This document shows, one piece after another, positions 8,347-16,326 of a stretch of DNA of 64,000 bases (position 1 is the stretch's first letter; the number at the start of each line of letters is the position of its first letter). The stretch is taken from contig CBINFS010000004.1 in assembly GCA_966250015.1 (NCBI GenBank), positions 62,001-126,000 on the forward strand, read 5' to 3'. The position numbers and the translations under genes are program-made. The notes beneath the pieces are model-generated. The model had not been told where the DNA came from. It was given only the letters and a program-made list of their open reading frames with translations, and did not search any database. This stretch comes from CBINFS01 sp966250015. GTDB lineage: Bacteria > Bacteroidota > Rhodothermia > Rhodothermales > DASSAV01.

Positions 8347-8376
8347 AAAAAAGGGTGGCGCCTTCGGGCGCCACCC
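8347..8376 (-). terminator. Rho-independent terminator of the outer-membrane barrel gene
   Basis: A perfect 10-base-pair stem (GGGTGGCGCC, 8353-8362, against GGCGCCACCC, 8367-8376) is capped by the stable tetraloop TTCG on the plus strand (CGAA on the minus). On the minus strand it is followed directly by six Ts (8347-8352). It lies 26 bases past the stop of the minus-strand gene at 8403, so it terminates that transcript. Confidence 0.9.
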
Positions 8377-8402
8377 CTTTCCGTTTTCGCCAATCGAACT
8401 AT

Positions 8403-9032
8403 TTAGAAGGCCACGCCCAGCCGGAGCATGAATACATTGAGGCGCTGGCTTTCGTCATCCGGCGTCACGCTGGACCCGAGAAAATCGAAGTCGTTTACGA
8501 TCGGGGTGATGCCGAAGGAGTATCGCAATTCCGGAAAGAGCCTCACGCCCAGAATTCCGAGCTCGACGCCCACCCCGATGTTGGCCGATATCGTCAGATC
8601 TTCGAGGCTTTCGTCGAAGTCGTCGTCTTCACTCGATGCGAAGGCGAAGACCGGTCCCGCCAACACGTAGGGGGCGATCAGGGGGGCGGGCATGCGGAAG
8701 CGGACGTCGATCGGCACCTCGATCATGTTCAGGTCGAACACATTGTCTGGAAGGTTACCCGTCGAGAGTTCGTATTCGATGTCCTGGATCACACGGTAAA
8801 AGAGGCCGGGGCGGATTGCGAGAGGGCCCGCCGCCAGGTCATAAAAGACGCCGATGTGATACCCGGTGGCGTTTTCCACACTGGCCTCGGCGCTGCCAAG
8901 GTCAATGTCGCCGAAGCTATCGAAGTTGAGCCCGGCTGCCACGCCGAACTGCGCTTGTGCCGGCCTTGCCGCCAGGCATCCAAGGGCCAGAAGGAGCATC
9001 GCTCCGGTAAATACTTTGAAAGGCTTTATCAT
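8403..9032 (-). CDS. Outer-membrane beta-barrel protein (PorT/OmpW-size)
   Basis: A 209-residue protein from the ATG at 9032. A signal peptide (MIKPFKVFTGAMLLLALGCL, then AARPAQAQ) cleaves before FGVAAGLNFDSFG. Alternating hydrophobic strands with glycine turns follow (GYHIGVFYDLAAGPLAIRPG, YVLAGPVFAFASS, ISANIGVGVELGILG). The chain ends in the aromatic C-terminal residue of barrel proteins (LRLGVAF). It resembles the eight-stranded outer_membrane-beta-barrel (PF13568) type common in the FCB group. The open frame extends 58 codons further upstream, but the signal peptide sets the start. A strong terminator follows. Ligand or role unknown. Confidence 0.85.
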   Translation of the reverse strand: MIKPFKVFTGAMLLLALGCLAARPAQAQFGVAAGLNFDSFGDIDLGSAEASVENATGYHIGVFYDLAAGPLAIRPGLFYRVIQDIEYELSTGNLPDNVFDLNMIEVPIDVRFRMPAPLIAPYVLAGPVFAFASSEDDDFDESLEDLTISANIGVGVELGILGVRLFPELRYSFGITPIVNDFDFLGSSVTPDDESQRLNVFMLRLGVAF

Positions 9033-9220
9033 AACCAATCCCAGGTTTGTGCATAGGACACAACAAATGCTAAAGTACGTCTCACTACTGGTATTGATAC
9101 AGCGAAACCTGTAATCAAACGGCAAATCGTGTTTGCATTGGCATCGAACATTCGATGGCGGCGGTCGTGTTATATTCCGGCAGACGCACCAACCTTTACC
9201 GTTCATTCGAACGTCGAATC

Positions 9221-10366
9221 ATGAAAATAGGGATAACGTGCTACCCGGTATACGGCGGCAGTGGCGTCGTGGCCACTGAGCTCGGCAAAGCCCTCGCTGC
9301 GCGCGGCCACGAGATCCACTTCATCACGTACTCGATGCCTTTCAGGCTGACCCACGTAACGGAGAACATCTTTTTCCACGAGGTTTCGGTTAACCCCTAC
9401 CCGCTTTTTGAACATTTCCCCTACTCACTCGCGCTGACTAGTAAAATGATGAACGTGGTCAAGTACGAGAAGCTCGACCTGCTCCACGTCCATTACGCCA
9501 TCCCCCACGCGACCAGCGCCGTGCTGGCTCGCCAGATCCTCCAGACGCAGGGGCTATACGTACCTGTTGTGACCACCCTTCACGGAACTGACATCACACT
9601 CGTCGGACAGGACCCCTCGTTCGCCCCGGTGGTGGCGTATTCGATCAACGAATCCGACGGCGTCACGGCAGTATCGGATTACCTGCGAAACGAGACGTAC
9701 TCCAACTTCGAGATCAAAAATGAGATCGAAGTGATCTACAACTTCGTCGATACCAACCGTTTCCGGCGTACGAACAAGGAACACTTCAAGCAGGCTCTGT
9801 GCCCGAACGGCGAAAAGGTGCTCGTACACGTGTCGAACTTCCGCCCGGTGAAGCGGGCAATGGACGTGGTCGAGGTCTTTTACCGGTTGCGATCGGAGGG
9901 GCTCGCCGTGAAGCTCTTGCTGGTTGGCGACGGCCCCGATCGTGGGCCGACGGAGCATCTTGCGAGAAAACTCGGCGTGTACGACGACATCCGGTTCCTC
10001 GGCAAGCAGGAGCCAATCGAGGAGATCCTTTCGATCGCAGACGTTTTCCTCATCCCGAGCGGATCCGAAACGTTCGGACTGGCCGCGTTGGAGGCGATGT
10101 CGTGCGGTGTACCGGTCGTTTCGAGCGACATCGGGGGGCTTCCCGAGCTGAATCTTGACGGCGTCACCGGTTATCTGTGCCCGCTGGCGGACATCGAGAC
10201 CTTTACCGAACGCACGCGCCGCATCCTCACCGACGACGATCTACACGCGCGCATGTCGGAGGCGGCCCGCGCACGCGCACTCGAGTTTGACCTCGACCAG
10301 GTCGTTCCCCAGTACGAAGCGTACTACGAACGGGTACGGGAGCGTGCGCTCGCGCGTATGGTTTAA
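9221..10366 (+). CDS. bshA: N-acetyl-alpha-D-glucosaminyl L-malate synthase BshA
   Basis: A 381-residue GT4 glycosyltransferase starting MKIGITCYPVYGGSGVVATE, the very characteristic BshA N-terminus. HVHYAIPHATSA, HGTDITLVGQDPSF and SDGVTAVSDYLR follow. The C-terminal nucleotide-sugar site reads GSETFGLAALEAMSCGVPVV. BshA joins GlcNAc from UDP-GlcNAc to L-malate, the first step of bacillithiol synthesis. The length matches the family (about 377-385). The frame is open 22 codons upstream, but the family start is at 9221. ypdA (46118-47113), a proposed bacillithiol disulfide reductase, supports a bacillithiol redox system in this organism. Confidence 0.95.
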   Translation: MKIGITCYPVYGGSGVVATELGKALAARGHEIHFITYSMPFRLTHVTENIFFHEVSVNPYPLFEHFPYSLALTSKMMNVVKYEKLDLLHVHYAIPHATSAVLARQILQTQGLYVPVVTTLHGTDITLVGQDPSFAPVVAYSINESDGVTAVSDYLRNETYSNFEIKNEIEVIYNFVDTNRFRRTNKEHFKQALCPNGEKVLVHVSNFRPVKRAMDVVEVFYRLRSEGLAVKLLLVGDGPDRGPTEHLARKLGVYDDIRFLGKQEPIEEILSIADVFLIPSGSETFGLAALEAMSCGVPVVSSDIGGLPELNLDGVTGYLCPLADIETFTERTRRILTDDDLHARMSEAARARALEFDLDQVVPQYEAYYERVRERALARMV

Positions 10367-10413
10367 TTTTTTAATAGATTAGGGTCGCACCGTCTCTCCA
10401 TCCATCTGTAATT

Positions 10414-11499
10414 GTGCGCATGCGCAACCTCATCAGCCGAAAAAAGGCCATCTACCCGATAAATGATTACCTGGGATCCTATCTCGAACGGTACGGGCGG
10501 ATACAAAACGAAAGCATCCACTACGAGGATCTGCTCCGGTTCGACAACTCGATCCCACTATACGACGAGCATGGAAGGGATACGCTCTGGTCGACGGTTT
10601 TTTACCGCCCTTCCGAGCAGCTCGAGATCCAGGAACAGCTTCGGAAGGCCTACGCCACCCTGAGGTTCGACGGCGACCTCTCGATTGCAGAGCACATCTA
10701 CATCGACCGCGTAGACCTGTGCCTGTACGGAAACACGCTGCCCTTCCGGGTTCGGACGGTCAACCGGATCAACGACCTCTTCGACTACTTTTACGTCAAG
10801 CGGGTCGACGCCAATCGCGTGTACGGCCTCGAGCTCGAGCACATCCTGTCGCCGAACCGTATACACTATTTCATCAGCGGCGAGACGATCGTCGAGGAGC
10901 ACATCGTCGGCATACCGGGGGACGTGTTCACGCGCGAGAACATGCCGGAGAACCGGTACGACCAGATGCGGCTGTCCAAGGAGTTCATCAAGTTCAATGA
11001 GCGGTGTTTCGTTCGCCTGCTCGGCGACATGCACGCCGGCAACTTCGTCATCGACATCACGCGTGACTTCGAGAAGTGGCAATACCGGATGCGGCCGATC
11101 GATTTCGACCAGCAGAGCCACCACTGGCGGAAGCAGGTGTACCTGCCGCAATATTACCCACAGAACAACCCGTTCATCACGATGGGAATGGCCTGCCTGA
11201 GCACCGAAACGGCGGCGCAGTATCAGAAAGAAGAGCACGCCCTCATTGCAAACCGGGTGCGCGTCTCTCACGGCCGCTTCCAGGCGCTGATGGAGGTGAT
11301 GTGCGAGGATATCATCTCGCCGTCAGACAACGTCGCGCGGCTAGGGCAGCAGCTCGCGCGCCACTACGGCCACCCACCTTTCGAGCGGTGCCTTACCATG
11401 GGCGAGCTCGTGTACACGTCGATCCAGGTGCTGCTGGCGCGGAACCAGCCCGTCACGCCTACCGGCACACGCTCCTCCATCCACAGGGCGGTGATCTGA
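10414..11499 (+). CDS. Unknown protein with kinase-fold-like catalytic motifs
   Basis: A 361-residue protein (GTG at 10414; an ATG two codons later is equally possible). I do not recognise a named family. Near residues 205-240 it reads LGDMHAGNFVID and then RMRPIDFDQQ, which looks like the GDxHxxN catalytic loop and the following metal-binding DFD/DFG of the APH/HipA/protein-kinase-like fold. DYFYVKRVD upstream could supply the nucleotide-binding lysine. No signal peptide or membrane helix is seen. It follows bshA by 47 bases on the same strand, so co-transcription is possible. A small-molecule or protein kinase is the best inference; an inactive relative is possible. Confidence 0.6.
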   Translation: MRMRNLISRKKAIYPINDYLGSYLERYGRIQNESIHYEDLLRFDNSIPLYDEHGRDTLWSTVFYRPSEQLEIQEQLRKAYATLRFDGDLSIAEHIYIDRVDLCLYGNTLPFRVRTVNRINDLFDYFYVKRVDANRVYGLELEHILSPNRIHYFISGETIVEEHIVGIPGDVFTRENMPENRYDQMRLSKEFIKFNERCFVRLLGDMHAGNFVIDITRDFEKWQYRMRPIDFDQQSHHWRKQVYLPQYYPQNNPFITMGMACLSTETAAQYQKEEHALIANRVRVSHGRFQALMEVMCEDIISPSDNVARLGQQLARHYGHPPFERCLTMGELVYTSIQVLLARNQPVTPTGTRSSIHRAVI

Positions 11500-11509
11500 A
11501 CGGCACGGA

Positions 11510-12142
11510 CTACGTCAGGAAGGGGTTCGTGGTACGCTCGGCGCCTACGGTAGTGGCCGGGCCGTGCCCGGGGTAAACGGTTACGTCGTCGCCGAGGGGA
11601 AGCAGCTTATCGAAGATCGAGGCCATCAGTTGCGGCAGGGAACCCTGCCACAGGTCCGTGCGGCCGATGGACCCCTGAAACAGCACGTCGCCGGAGATGA
11701 CGAATCGGTTCTTTTCGTCGTAGAAGCAGATCGAGCCCGGCGAATGGCCAGGTGTATGCAGGACCTGCCACGTGGAGGAGCCCACGGTGAGAACGGCGCC
11801 TTCCGAAAGCAAGCGTCCAGGCGACGGTGGCGGCTCGACCTCGACCCCAAACATCCGACCCTGATCCTGAGCCCTGAGCAGAAGCGGCACGTCGGATGCG
11901 TGCATCTGGAACGCCTGGCCGAAGTGCTTGGCGAAAAAGGCGCAGTCCATGATGTGGTCGATGTGCGCGTGCGTGAGGAGGAGCATCTCGACGGACAGGC
12001 CCTGCCGATCGATGTAGTCGAGCACGAGCGCACGTTCTTCCGGGGTGTGGCTGGACGGATCGATCAGGACGGCCCGGCTTCCGTCGTGACACACGTAACA
12101 GTTCGTCTGGAACGGGTTGAAAGTGAAGCTTTTTATTGTCAT
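11510..12142 (-). CDS. MBL-fold metallo-hydrolase (glyoxalase II-like)
   Basis: A 210-residue protein starting MTIKSFTFNPFQTNCYV. It has the zinc-binding THAHIDHIMD motif (HxHxDH), a downstream LHTPGHSPGSICF histidine, FVISGDVLFQGSIGRTDL (bridging Asp) and YPGHGPATTVG (last His). All metal ligands of the hydroxyacylglutathione hydrolase-like MBL group are present. It hydrolyses thioesters or related esters; the substrate in a bacillithiol organism could be an S-acyl bacillithiol, which is inference. The frame extends to 12238, but the family start is at 12142. It lies antiparallel between two plus-strand genes. Confidence 0.87.
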   Translation of the reverse strand: MTIKSFTFNPFQTNCYVCHDGSRAVLIDPSSHTPEERALVLDYIDRQGLSVEMLLLTHAHIDHIMDCAFFAKHFGQAFQMHASDVPLLLRAQDQGRMFGVEVEPPPSPGRLLSEGAVLTVGSSTWQVLHTPGHSPGSICFYDEKNRFVISGDVLFQGSIGRTDLWQGSLPQLMASIFDKLLPLGDDVTVYPGHGPATTVGAERTTNPFLT

Positions 12143-12252
12143 TTGAATCGTTCCGGGAAGGGGATGAATCAGGATTTCGCGAGTGTACGCAGGAGGCCTC
12201 TGGAAGGCTCCGAGGGCGAACCTTTGGCTATACTCCACGTTTATCGCGTGCT

Positions 12253-13533
12253 ATGCTGAGGTTTGTTTACATCTCCGTTGCTTTTTCGATTATCCTGCTC
12301 GGCCTGGACTACTACGTCTTCCGGAACTGGCGGCGTTTTGCAGGAAGGAGGCGGTCGAGGCTGAGCTGGACCGTGCCCGTGTATCGGGTGTTGATGTTCG
12401 TGATGCCGGTGGCGATGCCGGTCTATTTTTACCTGTCGCGCTGGTGGGAGGTAGAGCCCAAACTTCCCCGCGCCCTGTTTTTTGCCGTCTGGGCGACGTA
12501 TTACCTCCCCAAGCTGCCGATCGTGCTCGTCCTTGTGATCAAGGACCTGGCCCGCTTCACGGTCTGGCTTTTCGACTGGTTCAAGGTTAAGCTGTCGCCG
12601 CCCGTAGACGCACCGGAGCCGCATGCCGACCGGCTCGACCTGAGCGACATGAAGCGGATGACTCGCGGCGTCTTCCTCCAGAAGATGGGCTGGACCGCTG
12701 CCGCCGTCCCGTTTGTGATGGTCGGATACAGCACGTTTCGCTCACTCTACCACTTCGAGGTTCACCGGGTGACCGTACCCATTCGAAACCTCCCGAAAGC
12801 GCTGGAAGGGCTGACCATCGCGCAGCTCTCCGACCTGCACGCGGGTTCGTTTTTCAGCGAGCGGCCGGTAGAGGAAGCCATCGACATCGTTGCAGGGCTC
12901 AAACCCGACCTGATCACGATTACGGGGGACTTCGTCAACCACGACACGGAGGAGCTGCCGATCATCCTGCCTGGCATCAACCGGCTTAAGGCGGACCTCG
13001 GCGTGTACGGGTGCCTGGGCAATCACGACCACTACGCCCACGTGCACGAGCTCACCGAACGGCTGAAGTCGACGACGGTGGACTTGATGGTCAACGAGCA
13101 CCGCAGCATCCGCGTCGGCAACGCCACCCTGCACCTGATTGGAACTGACAACACCGGTTTCCGGCAGCACTATGGCGATCTGGAACGGGCCACGTCCGGC
13201 ATCATTCCGGATGAGAACGGCGAGGAGACGCGCATCTTGCTGGCACACGACCCGACCTTCTGGGATTCGCACGTACGGCCTGGATACGCCGACATCGACC
13301 TCATGCTGTGCGGGCACACGCACGGCGGCCAGATCGGGTTCGAGTACGGGCCTTTACGCTGGGGGCTCGCCCGCGTGGCCTATCCACGGTGGGCAGGCTT
13401 GTACGTGGAGCCTCGTTCTACGGGCGACGGGGAGCAGTATCTTTACGTCAACCGCGGGCTCGGTACGGTCGGCCCTCCGGTTCGGCTGGGCATCCGGCCT
13501 GAAATCACGCTGCTGACGTTGCAACGCGCATGA
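12253..13533 (+). CDS. Membrane-bound metallophosphoesterase (YkuE-like)
   Basis: A 426-residue protein. The first 160 residues contain several hydrophobic helices (MLRFVYISVAFSIILLGLDY and three further segments). A calcineurin-like domain follows, with its motifs in order: SDLHAG, TGDFVNH, GNHDHY, LLAHDP and CGHTHGGQ. These bind two metal ions. Homologues such as YkuE or LpxG-type enzymes cleave phosphoester bonds, sometimes in lipid precursors; this one should act at the cytoplasmic membrane. The start at 12253 is chosen because the upstream part of the frame lacks protein character. It ends seven bases before the LptF/G gene, so a link with envelope lipid metabolism is plausible. Confidence 0.88.
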   Translation: MLRFVYISVAFSIILLGLDYYVFRNWRRFAGRRRSRLSWTVPVYRVLMFVMPVAMPVYFYLSRWWEVEPKLPRALFFAVWATYYLPKLPIVLVLVIKDLARFTVWLFDWFKVKLSPPVDAPEPHADRLDLSDMKRMTRGVFLQKMGWTAAAVPFVMVGYSTFRSLYHFEVHRVTVPIRNLPKALEGLTIAQLSDLHAGSFFSERPVEEAIDIVAGLKPDLITITGDFVNHDTEELPIILPGINRLKADLGVYGCLGNHDHYAHVHELTERLKSTTVDLMVNEHRSIRVGNATLHLIGTDNTGFRQHYGDLERATSGIIPDENGEETRILLAHDPTFWDSHVRPGYADIDLMLCGHTHGGQIGFEYGPLRWGLARVAYPRWAGLYVEPRSTGDGEQYLYVNRGLGTVGPPVRLGIRPEITLLTLQRA

Positions 13534-13540
13534 GACTCGC

Positions 13541-14956
13541 ATGAAGCTTTTACACCGGATGGTCCTACGCATGCTTCCAGCCCCGTTTTTCGGGTGGCTG
13601 GGCACGCTGATGTTCCTGCTGCTCATGCAGTTTCTTATCCGGTACCTGCCGGATATCGTGGGAAAGGGCCTGCCGTTCGGGGTGATCGTCGAGCTCATCG
13701 CGTACAACCTGGCGTACATGGTGGTGCTGGCGGTGCCGATGTCCGTGCTGATCGCGTCGCTCATGGCCTTCGGACGCCTGGCTGAAACCAATGCCTACCT
13801 CGTCATCAAAAGCTCCGGGGTTTCGCTGTTACAGCTTGCCTGGCCTTCGTTCATACTCGCCGTGCTCGTCACGATCGCGATGGGGTACTTCAACAACGAA
13901 ATCCTCCCCGAGGCGAACTTCAGGGCCAAAAATCTCTGGCAGGACATCCGGCGCACCAAGCCGGGATTCGAGCTTCAGCCGGGTGTGTTCTACAACGGTC
14001 TTCGCGGATACACCATCATGGCTCGCGACATCCCCCCCAAGTCGAACGAGCTGTACGACGTGCTCATCTACGACAACGGAGAGACGTCGGGCGAAGAAGC
14101 GTTGATCAAGGCGGCCAAGGGGCGTATCGTGCCGCAACCAAACGGTGACATGGTCGATCTCATCCTGGAAGACGGTGAGGTTCACCAGAACCAGACCGTC
14201 CTCCGGGACCGGACGGTCGAGCGCTATCAGCGGCTCTCCTTCGACCGCTTCCGCATACGGTTTGACCTCTCCGACTTCAATTTCGAGCGGTCGGACCCGA
14301 GAGTGGGATACCGTTCGGACCGGACGATGCGCACGGCGGACATGCGGTTGCTCGTCGACTCGTTACGGATGAGCCTGGAGAATGCGCACCAGAAGCTGAT
14401 TGGATACGGGATGGAGCTGATAACGAGGCAGCCCACGCAGGAGCCCACACAGCTCGCAACCCCAACGTCCATCGACAGCGGAAGCTTTTCGGGTACGTTT
14501 CGCGATCGCTACGTGACGACCGCAGGGCTGGACGGCCCAACGCGAAGGATCCTGTTCGACGAGGCCATGCAGAAGATCCGTACGCGGCACATGGAAGTCG
14601 ACGACATTCGCCGGACGATCCTGTGGGAATCGCGACGACTCGACCGGTACCGCGTCGAGATCCACAAAAAGTACTCGATCGCGTTTGCGTGCATTATCTT
14701 CCTGCTCATTGGTGCACCGCTTGGCCTGAGGCTAAAACGGGGCGGCCTGGGCATTGCCGGTGCACTGGCCATCGGGATTTTCCTCTTTTACTGGGTCACC
14801 CTGGTCCAGGGTGAAAAAATGGCCGACCGCGACATGCTGAGCCCGTGGTTCGGAATGTGGATCGCCAACATCGTAGTCGCCATAGCGGGCGCTATCCTCA
14901 CTTTATCGCACCTCCTACACATCAGGATTTTCCCCTGGAGGCGCGCTTTGAAGTAA
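13541..14956 (+). CDS. LptF/LptG-family lipopolysaccharide export permease
   Basis: A 471-residue YjgP/YjgQ-family permease. It starts MKLLHRMVLRMLPAPFFGWL with a TM helix, then has TM helices at about 45-75 and 85-120, including the conserved FGRLAETNAYLVIKSSGVSL. A large periplasmic beta-jellyroll region (about 125-370) follows, then three C-terminal TM helices beginning EIHKKYSIAFACIIFLLIGA. These proteins, with the LptB ATPase, extract LPS from the inner membrane and pass it to LptC/LptA. Length is somewhat above E. coli LptF/G because of an enlarged periplasmic part. It follows the metallophosphoesterase by seven bases. Confidence 0.9.
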   Translation: MKLLHRMVLRMLPAPFFGWLGTLMFLLLMQFLIRYLPDIVGKGLPFGVIVELIAYNLAYMVVLAVPMSVLIASLMAFGRLAETNAYLVIKSSGVSLLQLAWPSFILAVLVTIAMGYFNNEILPEANFRAKNLWQDIRRTKPGFELQPGVFYNGLRGYTIMARDIPPKSNELYDVLIYDNGETSGEEALIKAAKGRIVPQPNGDMVDLILEDGEVHQNQTVLRDRTVERYQRLSFDRFRIRFDLSDFNFERSDPRVGYRSDRTMRTADMRLLVDSLRMSLENAHQKLIGYGMELITRQPTQEPTQLATPTSIDSGSFSGTFRDRYVTTAGLDGPTRRILFDEAMQKIRTRHMEVDDIRRTILWESRRLDRYRVEIHKKYSIAFACIIFLLIGAPLGLRLKRGGLGIAGALAIGIFLFYWVTLVQGEKMADRDMLSPWFGMWIANIVVAIAGAILTLSHLLHIRIFPWRRALK

Positions 14957-15019
14957 ATACCCGGCCGCAAACGGCGCCGCCCGGCCACGACCCCGTACAG
15001 GTTGAACGATCAATAATCG

Positions 15020-15688
15020 ATGTTATACCTGGTCCCTACGCCCATAGGAAATCTGGAGGACATCACGCTTCGAGCGTTGCGTATCTTGAAGGAAGTATCG
15101 CTCATTGCGTGTGAGGATACGCGAACATCCGGGGTCCTGCTTTCGCATTACGGTATCGATACGCCCCGAACGAGCTATCACGACCACAACGAGGTGCAAA
15201 AGGCGCCGGTGCTCGTCGAGCGCATGCTGGCGGGCCAGGACGTGGCGCTCATAACGGACGCCGGCTCGCCAGGGATATCGGATCCCGGCTTTTACCTCGT
15301 TCGTGAGTGTATTCGAAACGATATACCGGTTCAATCGTTACCGGGCGCCACTGCCTTCGTACCGGCCCTCGCAGCAAGCGGGCTCCCTTCCGAGCGTTTC
15401 GTATTCGAGGGTTTTTTGCCGATCAAGAAGGGGAGGCAGACCAGGCTCAACGCCCTGCGTGACGAAGAGAGGACGATGGTCTTCTACGAATCGCCTCACC
15501 GGCTCGTCAAAACGCTCGAACAGATGGAGACCGTCTTCGGGCCGGACCGGAGGGCTGCCGTCGCCCGGGAGCTGACGAAGGTGTTCGAAGAAATCCGACG
15601 AGGCACGATCGCTGAGCTGCGGACGCATTACGCCCAGTCGAACAGGGTACGTGGGGAGATTGTGCTGGTCGTTGCAGGCCGAGATTAG
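15020..15688 (+). CDS. rsmI: 16S rRNA (cytidine(1402)-2'-O)-methyltransferase RsmI
   Basis: A 222-residue tetrapyrrole-methylase-fold protein starting MLYLVPTPIGNLEDITLRAL. It continues EVSLIACEDTRTSGVLLSHY, TDAGSPGISDPGF, LPGATAFVPALAASGLPSER and FYESPHRLVKTL, all RsmI signatures. It 2'-O-methylates C1402 of 16S rRNA with SAM. It lacks the extra C-terminal domain of E. coli RsmI, as is usual for shorter forms in the FCB group. Convincing over its whole length. Confidence 0.94.
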   Translation: MLYLVPTPIGNLEDITLRALRILKEVSLIACEDTRTSGVLLSHYGIDTPRTSYHDHNEVQKAPVLVERMLAGQDVALITDAGSPGISDPGFYLVRECIRNDIPVQSLPGATAFVPALAASGLPSERFVFEGFLPIKKGRQTRLNALRDEERTMVFYESPHRLVKTLEQMETVFGPDRRAAVARELTKVFEEIRRGTIAELRTHYAQSNRVRGEIVLVVAGRD

Positions 15689-15714
15689 TAGAAAATCAAC
15701 GAGGGGAGGTTGTT

Positions 15715-16245
15715 ATGCGAACCGGTGTGCTGTATAAAGGAAGTGGACTGATATTTCTACTGTTTGTCTGCCTGACCGGCCAGGCGCTTGGCCAGAACGT
15801 TACCCGGCTGGATACCACGGGCCTCAGCGAAGCCGAAAAACGCGTTCAAGAAATCGTCCGGGAAGACGGGATCCACGTGGTTCACTTTTGGGCGCCGTGG
15901 TGCCCCAATTCGATTAACGAGCTGGAGGCTGGATGGTCCGACCTGATTGCGGCGAATGAAGACGTGACCTTCACGTACGTGACGATCTGGAACAACGGCC
16001 GGAGCGGCCTCGAACGGCTGGAGCAGTTCGGTGTGGGCGGTCGCGTCGAGGAGCTCGTGCAGCCCGATTTTGGACCCAGTTCCAACCGAAAGCAGCGGAG
16101 GTATACGTTCCTCGGGTTGCCCGTGACGTGGGTCCCCTCGACCTGGATCTTCCACCGGCGGGGAGAACCTGCCTTCCTGCTCAATTTTGGTGAGATGGAC
16201 ATGGAGACGATCCAGCACTTGATCGATACCACACGTAACTTCTGA
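15715..16245 (+). CDS. Exported thioredoxin-like protein with CPNS active site
   Basis: A 176-residue protein preceded by a good ribosome-binding site (GGGGAGG about seven bases upstream). It has a signal peptide (about 1-27, ending TGQALGQ). The mature part contains IHVVHFWAPWCPNSINELEA, a thioredoxin-fold active-site strand and helix with a Cys-Pro-Asn-Ser site instead of CxxC, and later GLPVTWVPSTWIFHRRGEP with the cis-Pro segment. A single active-site cysteine suggests a monothiol, isomerase-like or non-redox role in the periplasm. It lies 81 bases upstream of the large DUF2723 gene. Specific substrate unknown. Confidence 0.78.
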   Translation: MRTGVLYKGSGLIFLLFVCLTGQALGQNVTRLDTTGLSEAEKRVQEIVREDGIHVVHFWAPWCPNSINELEAGWSDLIAANEDVTFTYVTIWNNGRSGLERLEQFGVGGRVEELVQPDFGPSSNRKQRRYTFLGLPVTWVPSTWIFHRRGEPAFLLNFGEMDMETIQHLIDTTRNF

Positions 16246-16326
16246 TCCCGGACGTTGAGTAGGATCGAGAAACGATAGGGGGAACGGGGCGTTCACCCCG
16301 CGCCGGCGACACATAAATACAGGATC

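Noticed and set aside
16285..16300. Hairpin CGGGG-CGTTCA-CCCCG before the DUF2723 gene
   Set aside because: No T-run on either strand and only a five-base stem; not supported as a terminator.
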